The translations under genes and the position numbers were made by a program. A stretch of DNA of 64,000 nucleotides from Cudoniella acicularis (Eukaryota; Ascomycota; Leotiomycetes; Helotiales; Helotiaceae): contig JAAMPI010000082.1 of assembly GCA_013054445.1 (NCBI GenBank), positions 1 to 64,000 on the forward strand. The letters are read 5' to 3'. Under the pieces are notes generated by a model. The model made no database searches, was not told the origin of the DNA, and saw only the letters and a program-made list of their open reading frames with translations. Below are positions 12,471 to 22,948 of this stretch, in pieces (the first letter of the stretch is position 1; each line of letters begins with the position of its first letter).

Positions 12471-12923
12471 AATTGACATTCCACGGCGATCTATGGAGGA
12501 ACAGACCACTCTTTCTGTCCGCCAAGTGCGCCTCAACCCGGAAATGGTAAGAGTACGCCTTCCGCTCTCCCCTGAACATCACTAACCGAATCAGGAAACA
12601 GTTGAGACGGCCAATCAACGCTCGATATTCCACGCGACAAATGACCGCGAAGGGAACAGCCTTCAACTGGTCATTTATTTATGGATCCTCTTCAATAGTT
12701 GTTGAACCCAGATGAGGTTGATGTTCCGATGGCAAATTGGCAATCAACTAGACTGAAACTTTGGCTGTCCCCAGTTCGTTGTCGCATGAGACTGCTTGGC
12801 CAAGGTATTATCAGACCTACTCACTAGTATATAAAGGCAAGATGCTCGAACTTTTGAGGGTCTTATTTTTACTTCATCTGATTCCTTTCAAATCACTTAT
12901 AATCAGACTTTTGCGCAGCAGCC
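12471..12923. other. Intergenic / acyltransferase promoter region
   Basis: Contains an intron-like stretch (GTAAGA at 12547, CTAAC, CAG at about 12594) that could belong to an alternative C-terminus of the upstream regulator, but this cannot be decided. The distal part holds the acyltransferase promoter. Confidence 0.4.
12828..12835 (+). promoter_or_regulatory. TATA box of acyltransferase gene
   Basis: TATATAAA lies 88 bp upstream of the ATG at 12924, a normal core-promoter distance in filamentous fungi. Confidence 0.55.
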
Positions 12924-14534
12924 ATGACTGCTATCAACGGTGACCTTCAGGGCATAAGCCTCAATGGGAGATCAAGCAAAGATCTTGTTTGTGTTGAAGA
13001 CTATGATATTTTCCCCAAACCTTCGGCGAAACAAAAACTATCACCCCTCGATATGAATATGCCAAGGATGTATGGGAGTCGCTGGATTTTGTGCTTTCCT
13101 TTGTCTGCCGATGCAGATAGAGTTAATGTGTAAGACCGAACCCATTCCAGCTACGCTCTGATTTGCCCTCTCTAACTCTTTCAGGTATGAAAAACTGAAG
13201 GAAGGATTGGCTCACACAATCGCTTCTATTCCCTGGATCGCTGGCGAGATTGTAAGCTTCATCATAGAGATTAAAATACGAAGTCTGTTTAGGAATTTCA
13301 TGGCTAACCTTTCCAATGTAGGGACTAGAAGACGGGAGTGATCCAGAGAACAACCGAATTAAAGTTGTAGAAGGAACTGGCGGTGTTGAATTCCGGTTTG
13401 TCTCTATTCTCCCAAGAATTTTGTGATCCGAAAACTGACCAAGCACTGTGCAGATGCAAAGACCTCACCAGTATCCTACCATCCTACACCAAACTCAAGA
13501 AGGACAACTTCCCATTTTCTAAGCTCACAACTCCGCTCATCTCCCCCCTCCAAGTTTTGCAAGCCTCTCAACCCGTCCTGGCTGCGCAGGCAAATTTCAT
13601 CGAAGGTGGGCTTCTCCTTACAGTTGGAGTTCACCACTCTGTCTGCGACGCAATTGGACTAGATACCATTCTCGAAACCTGGGCCCTCAATACCAGTGCA
13701 GTCGCCAGCTCCAGATCCTTCAGCGAGTACGATCCTATCTCCAACGATCGTATGCCCCTTTCTCAAGGACACTCAGCCAACATAGCGGACTTCCCGGAAT
13801 ATATGATTCTGCCTACCCCACCAACTGACAGAACCCAGATGGGACCGCCAGCTTTTGAGATGCCGCCAATGACATCGAAGATCTTCTACTTCTCACTAGA
13901 GCATCTTGCGGGTCTGAAGACAGCAGCGAAAGCGTACTCGACCAACGATGCCCTCTGTGCCTTCTTCTGGCACCATATAACAGCAGCTCGAAATCCGAAC
14001 ACTAATGCCAGTGATATCGAAAAAACATCCAATATACTTTTCGCAGTCAACATTCGTGGCCGCACAAGTCCACCGCTTCCTCCGACTTACTTGGGTAATG
14101 CTTCATTGGGCGCAATCACACAACGTCTCCCAATCACAAGCCTCAAAGACCCCGAATCCGGGCTCGCCGTCGCAGCCGCCGCAATCCGCAGCGCAGTCAA
14201 CAACTCCAACACGCCAAACCGCGTTCCCTTGACCATCGGACTCCTCAGCTCGCGACCTGATGCTCAGGACTTCAAGTTCGCTTGTCATGGCTTCTTGGGA
14301 CCTGACCTGACTTCGACCTCATGGGCTGATATTGGCGTTCGGAAGAGAAAATGGGGCGTGCTGGGGAAACCAGAGGGATTTCGCATGCCGTATGAAGCGG
14401 CGGATGGTACGATTGCTGTTCTTCCAAGGTTAGAGGATGGCGGGTTGGAAGTCATGGCCGCTTTGGAGAGTAGGGCTATGGAGAGGATGGTGGGGAGTGG
14501 GGAGTTTGTGAGGTTTGCTGAAGATTGGGCTTGA
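12924..14534 (+). CDS. BAHD-type (trichothecene 3-O-acetyltransferase-like) acyltransferase
   Basis: Exons 12924-13129, 13185-13251, 13322-13395 and 13454-14534 give a 475-residue protein. Introns are GTAAGA...CAG, GTAAGC...TAG and GTTTGT...CAG (branch CTGAC). The catalytic HxxxD motif is HSVCD near residue 176, inside GVHHSVCDAIG. The C-terminal DFGWG region appears as TSWADIGVRKRKWGVLGKPE, the usual fungal variant. Members transfer an acyl group from acyl-CoA to a hydroxyl or amine of a secondary metabolite in the cytosol. The substrate is unknown. It sits next to a zinc-cluster regulator, which is common in biosynthetic clusters. No lesion was seen. Confidence 0.88.
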
Positions 14535-15140
14535 TGTATAGGGTCTTCGCGGGGACCGATGAGGTTTTATCCAGTTTCTATTATTCTTCGTGAAGAAACT
14601 CCTCTTTCATCGGTCAGTGTTCGCTACCCGATTCAGGAACCAGTGTTCGTAGCAATGTAAAAGCTTACTGCTCTTAAAGATCTAGATTCTCAAACTTAAT
14701 TCATTTTAAAAAGATTTAAATAGAGATTAAAAAACTTATTTATTTGTTTAACTCGATATATATTTATCTATATCTATATTCGTAATTAAAAAAACAGTTC
14801 AGCTGAACCTATAGACAACAGGTCGCAAGTCTGCTGATGCAAATCCCTTTTCATTTCCAAAGTCGGCGCACATGATACTACTGCACGTGCAGCTCCAGGG
14901 TGCCAGCTGACAGCCAACTTCAGGCTGTTAAGCTGGCCTTCGATCGCAAATTACACCTCTTCCCTCTTCAAGTCCATACAACCAAGTCGCAAAGATCGCC
15001 CCCAAGCATATACAACGTGCCCCCTTCAACTTTCTATCTCATTCCATAGTAAAGCAGCCTTCAGCTTGGGTCCAGCCACCCGAGTGCCACCCATCGGGGT
15101 TCTCGCGCATGCTTGCATCCGTGTCAATTCGTACGCAATC
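14535..15140. other. Intergenic, AT-rich patch
   Basis: 3' flank of the acyltransferase followed by a short AT-rich stretch (about 14640-14790) and ordinary-GC spacer. Nothing recognised. Confidence 0.4.
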
Positions 15141-15398
15141 ATGTCAGCACTCAACATTTCTCCAGCCTTCAAATACAAACCCCTCATCGAGGAAGATACC
15201 ATTCGCTTGGTACTCTTACAGCCGTCTTCAGATCCGTTACTTCCGGTTCAGTGCTCGATAGAGCATTCCACGCTCTCAAAATATGAGAATGAGTTCATCG
15301 ACCATTATACAGCCTTATCCTATGTGCGGTGCGATCCAAATGATGCGCGCACAATATTCATCGATGGATCGCCTTTGGATTTTTTAATGCAAAATTAA
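15141..15398 (+). pseudogene. HET-domain N-terminal fragment
   Basis: From ATG 15141 the frame reads MSALNISPAFKYKPL, TIRLVLLQPSSDPLLPV and YTALSYVRCDPNDARTIFID before a stop at 15396-15398. This is the typical start of a HET protein, ending just after the first motif. The invariant Trp-Gly of ALSYxWG is Arg-Cys here. The remaining HET domain is missing and replaced by AT-rich sequence, so it is a dead fragment of about 85 residues. Confidence 0.75.
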
Positions 15399-15874
15399 TT
15401 CTAGTTAGTATCTTACTTTATCAATTGTATCAAATTTTGAAGATATTTTTAAAATTCTATTTTATAAGTTCATCACGATTTTAATTCAAATGTGTGTTTT
15501 TCACATAGAAAAGCCGTGCCATCACTTCCTACACGTGATTTGTACTATAAGTTTAAGTAATGACTAGATGTGATTTTTAGTCAGCCTTCAGGAGCCAGCA
15601 GGGCTAGCATAAACTCTCAATTAAAAATCGAAAAAACTTTACGACTCGACTTTATGCCTGAGCGGTCATATTCCGTGGAGAGCGGAGGTGGCTACTAAAA
15701 CAAAACCAGAGCATAAATTCTCAGATTATACGTAGTAGTTAAAAACTAATCTTTTACTCTTCATTCCAAGGCCGGCCGATAGACCTAACTACTTCCCTAC
15801 TTAAACGCTAATCATCCTCTGCTCACCTAGCTCTATTATATACGCACTATTCAGTGTGTATACAAAACGAGTCC
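15399..15874. other. Intergenic, mostly AT-rich
   Basis: Spacer between the HET fragment and the 3' end of the AA9 gene. No coding signal seen on either strand. Confidence 0.4.
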
Positions 15875-17047
15875 TTAACATGTAAAGACAGCCGGGCCTT
15901 TGTTAATATAAAGGGTTAGCTGCTGCTCTTCGCTGCTTGTGAGGCTCGGATTTGGGTTCAAGGATCTCTCTTACCCGGAATTTGGTAGCTGGCTGGGTAT
16001 GGCTGGCCTTTAGTGTTATAAATATTGACTTTGATTCCGGGGTCCGATCCCTATACTTGTCAACATTCGGGTCTCTTAAAAGGTTGAATCAAACACTTAC
16101 ACTATAGGTTCCTGGAATAGAAACTGTCGAGGGGGACTTGGTTCCGGTGCCACCCGTGACGGTGATCTGAGCGCACTCCATCTGATGGATTATCAGCTCG
16201 ATACTAGAAACACTTTGGTGGGATCAACAAACGTAAAATTGTGCGCCGGGGTATGCTCTGGCAGAGTGAAGAGCAATGACCTCAAAGCGAAGCAGGTAGT
16301 CTCCGTTGGCAATGCAGGAGGGAATCGTGACACTTTGGGTGCCACCATTGGAAATCTACAGTCGCATTAGGTTGGGGCTTGCGATCATATGTGCAGAAGT
16401 TATTCCCACCAATTTATCCACGGCCCACTGCGCTGTTGATAGTCAGATATCATCAACGCTTGCTACGACCTGAGAACTTACAGCTAGAGATGAGGCCTTC
16501 TTCGGCGATCTTAAACCAACCATCACCAGGACCAGCAGATGGGTTTTGAGCCGCGTCCGAGACCTTTTTCATGTATGCAAGAACAGGACCCTGGAAATAT
16601 TGATCAGAAGTGTAATCAACTCAAGGAGAAACAGATAATACCTTGTGGCTTGAAGCGATGACCTTGTTATCAGCCTCGGAGTCTGATCCAGAGCCTCGGG
16701 CCTATTAGCAGTTGCTCTAGACATCTACTAACATACTTACTTGTCAATGTATGGAGCCATGCGCCTGTGACAGTTGATCCAGCAGCAACCGATATTTTCT
16801 GGGAGGATGACTTGAATCCACTGACAGGTGGGCCATTACAGGCCATGGACTTCGAAGTGACATCCATCTGAGGCTATTGGCAATATTAGAATCAGATCAG
16901 CCCTATTCAATAAATTCAGCATACAGAGTCATCGCTTGGCATATATATTCCCACTCCCTGAGCGTTGTGGTTGACCTTGTTCATGATGGTGTGGGCGGAG
17001 ACTATGCTGAGCGTTGCCGCCGCGTATAGAACAGATTCGAACTTCAT
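15875..17047 (-). CDS. AA9 lytic polysaccharide monooxygenase (GH61), nine exons
   Basis: Exons on the minus strand: 17047-16925, 16873-16741, 16694-16642, 16590-16482, 16432-16410, 16355-16233, 16181-16101, 16050-15975 and 15897-15875. The eight introns are 46-77 bp with GT...AG ends. They join into 247 codons without a stop. Residues 1-18 ([18 protein letters not shown]) are a signal peptide, so His19 becomes the copper-binding N-terminal His. His102 (SSHKGPVLAYM) is the second copper ligand. His177 (IALH), Gln186 and Tyr188 (GAQFY) complete the active site, and the protein ends IPGPAVFTC. AA9 enzymes are secreted and cleave cellulose or related glucans oxidatively. Cys52 and Cys191 fit the conserved disulfide. 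No carbohydrate-binding module is present. The gene looks intact. The 8-codon exon 5 and the terminal exon are the least certain parts. Confidence 0.88.
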
Positions 17048-17507
17048 ACTTGGGATGGATTCGTTAAGTTGGAAAGAAATTCTGTAAGGAGGTGGCTCGA
17101 ATCTGGGAGGAATACATCTGCAATGGGGAACCTGAGTGCTTTTAATATTTGAAGAAATCTATTACCAACGGCAGTTAGAAAGGCATACATGAACTGGATG
17201 CCCAAGCCGTAGAGCCGTAGCCATGGTGTCGGCTCTTCAATAAATTTTTTTGGCGCTATCGTTTAGAATTATAAATCCTCCAATTACCTCAAGAAACAAA
17301 ATATCCGTTTAAATAGGGCGTTTCAATTAGGGAGATTTTCCCCGGATATGCCGGGTTCTTAGCACTCGTAAGATCTACTGACATCGCAAGTATCACCTTT
17401 AGACCATTCATGCACACTCAAGGGTAAGGAAGGGCGTGCCGATCTCCGTTAAAAGATATATTTACAGTATGGTCGTTCCACCAATCCCAACCGCTCGGAC
17501 ATGTGAA
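17048..17507. other. Upstream region of the AA9 gene
   Basis: Non-coding spacer that should contain the promoter of the minus-strand AA9 gene. No distinct TATA box or operator could be singled out. Confidence 0.4.
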
Positions 17508-18000
17508 CTGGTCCGGACCGTTCATTATACCGCTGATTTGATCAATTCTATTAACCGGGTGAAAATCAAGACATAGATGAAAAGTAGATAGACTTTTCTA
17601 TTTATACTATAGGTAGGGCTATCTTTTTAGGTGTTTTGTTTTACAAAATTTTATAAAAGATAAAGACTCTTAGGAGTAATGCTTAAGATAATTGAGAATC
17701 ATACCTAGGTATACTATAATACTTCTAGATATCTTATATAGGTATACCTAGCGATAGTAAGGCTATAAACGGAGGATTTTAGGGGAGCGGGCCACATGCC
17801 CTAGAACGTACATCTTCGCGAATCGCTCCTTAATTTAATAATTAATTAAAAAAGCGATCGATCACGACTTTAATTTTACCCCGCGTTTGTAATTAATCAA
17901 TTCCTATACCGTTTAGATACCGGTAGCATTTTCTACCCATATCGAGTAATTGTAGTGGCATATTGATCAAGTCAGCCGCTGGATCAACGGTCCGGACCAG
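17508..18000. mobile_element. Short TIR element (MITE-like), 493 bp
   Basis: The ends form an imperfect inverted repeat of about 39 bp: CTGGTCCGGACCGTT followed by CGCTGATTTGATCAAT on the left (17508-17546), and its reverse complement CTGGTCCGGACCGTT, CGCTGACTTGATCAAT on the right (17962-18000). The interior is AT-rich without an ORF. The outer bases on both sides are AA, so the target duplication could be 2 bp, but this is uncertain. It is best read as a non-autonomous DNA transposon. Confidence 0.7.
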
Positions 18001-18499
18001 AACAGCCCCCACGCCAGGAGTTTAATTTTCACCGCCCTAAAAATTCCATGACGCCCGATCATATACAGAATAGATACTTGAGTTGAAGAGCATTCAAAAT
18101 GGGGTTCCTTTGGCTTTCAACGATTTTTCTCTCAGGACGTATAATGGGTGATAGCGACAGTTATTGCCTTCTAGCCTTGATTCGCATTTTCGGAGCAGGA
18201 ATCAACAAGGGGGGGGGGGGGACCTCATCGAGATCCCTGCGAAAGCGGTGCTGGTTATTCGAGAAATAACATGGAGAATTGATGCAATTGGCTGTGTCTG
18301 TCTACGTTCATTTTTCATTTGTAAGAGAGTAAGGCCATTACTCAAGTTGATCCAGACAGCTTTAACAGTATAGTACCTAAGGCTTCTCTAAACTATGAAG
18401 TATTCAAACGTAATTTGATATAAAAGATTTTTCTTTGAGCTTCATAAGATGCATTCTTTCTGGGCGAAATCTGGAGGCCAAGATAACGAGTAGGCGAGA
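18001..18499. other. Spacer with 13-G run
   Basis: Contains an ATG at 18100 followed by a short hydrophobic frame (MGFLWLSTIFLSG) that soon reaches a run of 13 G at 18209-18221. A dead secreted-protein start is possible but unsupported. Confidence 0.3.
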
Positions 18500-18529
18500 C
18501 GTCCAATACTAAATGATATGTGAAAACTT

Positions 18530-19424
18530 CTAAGGACGGCCCAGAAGATGAGGTACATTGGTCTCCTTTACTGCTCTCTACCCCACAAATACTGGAGTGG
18601 GAGCTTGGAGAGAAAGGAAATTGGAGAACTATCTATGAGATGATGAATAAGGCGCGCTAGATTCTTCCCGATGCTAGAAAGGCAGCGGTGAATATTACGA
18701 GTGCTTCTATACGGGCGTTGCCCGGCCATTCTTATTTCACTGCATCGCATATCAATTATTATGTACATAGGTTCTTCCCGAATATCTACGAGACAAGAAA
18801 TGCCTTGGTGTATTTGGCACGACATTTGAACCCCCGGGGCCCAAGCTCGCCCAGAAAGCTGTCGACCTCGAACACAAGATCTACAATGATATAAATTTAG
18901 ATAGCGACAGCGGAACGGATTCCTCGACATCGATATCAGACTCCGAGATCAACTCCGATTCAGATACTGAAGATGCCGTCGCAGGAGGTGCGGCGTGCGT
19001 CTCTTTGCTGTCACGACCCACGTGATGGGTCATGTGATGGATCGGTGGATCTGAGGATCTCGACCATCTAACCCGATCCCTGGATCCAGGGATCCATTCC
19101 ATCACCACCTATATAGCTATATAGTTTTCCTTTGTAGAGCTGCGTGCTCAACTCAGTACATAACTTTCTACACTGATTTACTTGACACTTCAATTGACGA
19201 TTAAACCCAACGATCACAAGACACGTGATACCAGAACGTTACATTTGCCTACCGGCAAGAAAGTCTCTAAATATGCAGGACCTGTTGAGACCAGACCAGC
19301 TAGCGTGGATAGAATAACTGAGACGAATGGCGTGGAATTATTTATATCATCTAGTGAGGACAAAGGAGACAAGTCTGCTACGAACAGTCGCGAGCTAAAC
19401 CCGTATTCCGTCGTTGACATGTGA
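18530..19424 (+). pseudogene. Unknown protein gene, broken and split by a solo LTR
   Basis: One frame reads DGPEDEVHWSPLLLSTPQ and WRTIYEMMNKAR, meets TAG at 18658-18660 (fits CAG), and resumes with LPDARKAAVNITSASIRALP. A frameshift lies near 18830-18845, after NALVYLARHLNP. Then comes an acidic Ser/Asp-rich stretch (DSDSGTDSSTSISDSE), and the frame is interrupted at TCTTTGC by the solo LTR. Removing the LTR and one copy of its target duplication keeps the frame (VSL-PTGKKVSKYAGPVETRP) and it ends NPYSVVDM at 19424. I do not recognise the family. It was a host or element gene that was hit by the LTR. Confidence 0.6.
19009..19243. mobile_element. Solo LTR (family D), target duplication TTTGC
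   Basis: Starts TGTCACGACCCACGTGA and ends CCAGAACGTTACA. It is flanked by TTTGC at 19004-19008 and 19244-19248. A TATA-like CCTATATAGC is present. Length 235 bp. It is inserted inside a former reading frame that continues on both sides. Confidence 0.9.
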
Positions 19425-20639
19425 ACATGGAAGCACCACTCCTTGGCAAAACGCACTATCGTATTTGAACGTAAAACTACTAGCCATGGGAGATCATGCC
19501 AGGCAGTCCCAGCTGTTAAAGAGGTAGCTAGCGATCATCAGGCTTCTCTTGGCATCAAACGCTGATCCCTAGAGCGGATAGTCAATGACAATAAGAGATG
19601 TCAATTCCGGGGATACATCAGTTATCGCAGTTAAATTTTAGTTTGCCAACGAGATCTTTGCCAATGTGTTCAAGTCTAATCTTTCTCAAACTGATGAGCT
19701 AGGAAACTTGTGGAACGGAAGAAGTTGCAGTTTCACCAATATATAGAGTCTAGAGGGCGGGAGCAGAAAAGGGTTAAGTTTTGCACATGCAATAACTGGA
19801 TGTGATCTATTCCTTGCCATCTTTGAGAGCAATACATTGCAACCTTGGTAGTCAAAGGCATAGAGCTCTGCGAGGTTATTGCTTGAATGCTGTGCCTGTA
19901 GAAATATCAATAGAGCAGTTGAAATATTAAGGATCTACAGCTGCGGATGAAAAATTAGTCTAGGCATCTAGATTTGGAACTCGGTTTCATTCGTGTAATA
20001 TAGTCGGATCTGGTATTCAGGATGTCTGCAGAAGTCACCTTGAACAACGTCTAGCAGTTTATTGACATGGTCCAAGCTATCGTTGCTATAAAGCTTACTT
20101 CCGCTCCCGCCACAAGGTGCCTCTCTAGCCCAGATCTTCAGGCACCTGCAAAGCCGGTTACGATATAAGAACTCGAAAAGCTCATCCTTAAGCTCATTGG
20201 CAAGCCCCTAGAGGACATCGCTAAGGTCTCTAGGGGCCCCAACGCCGACTCCCCCCAAAGACGCTAGGCTAAAGAGAGTAGAGGCCAGCGCCTTACTACT
20301 AGCTTTTAAAGGAGTTAATGAAAAGTGCGTTTCTAAATCTATATATCTATAAATACACTGAAAAATATAGTACTAAAAAATCTAAAGTAAAAAGGAGTAA
20401 ACTAAGTCCTACTGAAATAGATATTATATAAAATCGCTTTTGTGGACAGTAAGGAGACGTTATAGAATGATAAGATCGAGCTACTTATCACGGGGATGTA
20501 AGCGAGTGTATATCCAAAAATGGCTCTAAAGGAACCCTAGTCGCTAGGGAGCCGAAATGGAATCTGTGTAACTCAAGACGAGGAAAATATAACCGGGCCT
20601 CAAGGGGGCTAAAACGAGCCCCTTTGGGCGCTAAAATAT
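19425..20639. other. Non-genic, probable transposon remnants
   Basis: No gene recognised. The part at 20070-20340 has a gag-like low-complexity frame (KPLEDIAKVSRGPNADSPQ) broken by several stops, adjoining the end repeat at 20640, so it is probably element sequence. Confidence 0.4.
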
Positions 20640-20745
20640 CCTCTCAATACATGCTCAGGCTACTCAGCTCAGGAATGCTCATCCTCGGCTCAGGTGAAGC
20701 GGCCACTGCTTACATCTAGGAACTAAAACAGAACTAGCGAATATG
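20640..20745 (-). repeat. Transposon end repeat, copy 2 (inverted relative to copy 1)
   Basis: Reverse complement starts TCGCTAGTTCTGTTTTAGTT and continues with CACCTGAGCCGAGGATGAGC, matching the order of motifs at 2876-2950. Similarity by eye is good over roughly 80-100 bp, with point differences. Confidence 0.6.
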
Positions 20746-21645
20746 AGATTAGAGTCTGGCTTGAATGGGATTTTAAATGTAGAACCCTAGCAGAATGGAG
20801 GTTCAAACCTCGGAATTCAGACGTGTCAAGATCATGATCAATTGATATAGATGCAAAGTGCATCGACCTAGAGATATTTATAGCCAAGACAACGAGTAAT
20901 AAAAACCGCATCTTGGAATAGAACAGGCACATCGGAAAGAGGAATCTTCTCACATCGCTGTGTGAGATTATTACTTTCTATCTTAAAAGGTGGTTTGCTT
21001 CGCCTCCCTAACAATAACTTTGAGTCATACATTTTTCTACTTGATCTCCTGGAAGAAATAGAGCTGGGTCACTCTCTTCGCTTCCAACATCAATAATTCT
21101 CGAGGGTAAAATGTCGTCGCCCGTTTCCCTGCATTCGGAATGATTTATCTCACATTCATGCATCTATTTGTGCAAACGCTCAAAGAATTCCTTCGACCTG
21201 AGATTGGAATAGGGCTGCCTAGCCCAGGCAACATTAGCCATACCATTATCTATTACAATGTGACAGAGAACGGTCATAAAACGAAAAATATGAGTCAGGA
21301 CAATTATGCCAGCAGCTCCACTTAGGAGATTCTAAAGTTTTCAGCACTCAAAAAATATACTACTGTATTAATTGGAATATAAGATGAGGTCTTATAAATG
21401 GAAAGTACGTCTAAACTTCAAATAGAACCTTATCTTAAATAAAATAAGGTATATGTTAAGAGCACGAAATGGTATTGTCGCCCTTATCCTGGCTTATCTA
21501 TTAGTTAAACACGTAAGGTAATGGTTTTTTTTTGAGAATAAAACCTTATCTTATTGCGTCATTTATCTTATATTCCAATTAATACGATACTAAAGAAGTT
21601 GCGTGCCATTAGTTGTGAAAACACCTAGACTCCTAGCCAATGGTC
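20746..21645. other. Non-genic spacer
   Basis: Several short frames but none with recognisable content. An AT-rich stretch runs about 21340-21600. Confidence 0.4.
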
Positions 21646-21900
21646 TCACTGCCGCCAAGTCGACCAATAGTAACGGGTTCTGATTCTTCTGAAATGGCAC
21701 GAGATCTGTGATCCGTCCACTACCAAAATATCTCCTCTGAAAATCTTCTTAGTCGCTATCTGACTTTCGACCTTAGCGCAAAGCTTGCAACCGTTGGTAG
21801 TCGACTTGACAAAGTCTGCATGTGTTCTGCGGTGAGGCATCCCATCCTTGGACACACTTGTCGTAATCTAGATGTTGCAGAGATCACAGGTATCGTAGTC
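21646..21900 (-). pseudogene. HET-protein N-terminal fragment
   Basis: The minus frame reads YDTCDLCNI, a TAG, then VSKDGMPHRRTHADFVKSTT and NGCKLCAKVESQIA, then stops at 21646. The order C-x2-C followed by HADFVKSTTNGCKLC is the usual N-terminal Cys-containing leader found before HET domains. No HET motif follows. Fragment only. Confidence 0.55.
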
Positions 21901-22948
21901 GGGGGGCCCTGCCTCTGCTTCGCACCCGACTATTTATTAGATATCAACTCAACCATATATTATAATGTGATGCAATTAAGGATAGTTACTGTCAGTTAAC
22001 ACAGCTTCTGTTATATCAAGTACATCTTGTACTTACCTACTGCGTAAAGCTTAATTAATTATTGAAGGTGTATCGCGATATTTTGGTGTTCCTAGCCACT
22101 GCATATATCCGGGGATTTCACGTGACGATAAGTGATAAAAATTGTCATAACCTTATATCTTTAATTGCGAGCCAAAATAGTGATTAATTTGCATCCAACT
22201 AAGTGCAAACTGATCGCTATCTTTTAAAGTATATTTAAATATAGAATGCACTATACACAGACATCCTCGATAACCATATATACGGTGGAAGGTGTCCTGG
22301 AAAGAGGATTTGGCGGTGTGGTCTGTGCGCAGGCGGTCAGCGAGATCGCTATATTCAGTAAAGCGTAAGTAAGCGAGCCTATCATAAGCTTTTGAGGGGA
22401 CATATATTGCCGGTGGGTTTTGCAGAGGACTATATCCATATTTGATAATATTAATTAAAAGTAGATATATTTAGGAAGTGAATTTTATAGGAATTATAAA
22501 TAGATCGTCCTTAGAAGGTTTATTCTTCTTTAGCCTTAAAAGACCTGGAGAAGCGGCTATTTAGAGTATAATGGTGAAGAAAGCAGAGGTTGTGCCAAAA
22601 GAAGGTATGAGGGGACTATGACCCCGCACCAGAGTTACATTAAGTACTTCAAAAACGATATATCTTGTATAGGACAATAATTGATTCTGATGTGCGCCCG
22701 TGCCCCGCGACTGTTCTACCCAAGAAGGTTACTCGTTAGTGCTGCCGCTAAAAATCGATTTTCCGGAGGGTTGATAGTTAAGGGTGTCTTCGCGACGTAC
22801 CTACATTAGCAGCCCTTCCTACACTCTCACATATTCGTTCCCTTACTTTCTATCTTTACTCGTAAAGTTGCAATTCAATTGCAAGCGCTACCTGCAAGGT
22901 TACCACGTCCAATCTGTTTAGCGTCAAAACAAAAACACATCGACTACC
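21901..22948. other. Intergenic, upstream of flavoprotein gene
   Basis: Mixed AT-rich spacer. A 62-codon minus frame at 22251-22439 has no recognisable features. The last 150 bp before 22949 are pyrimidine-rich, as in fungal promoters. Confidence 0.4.
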
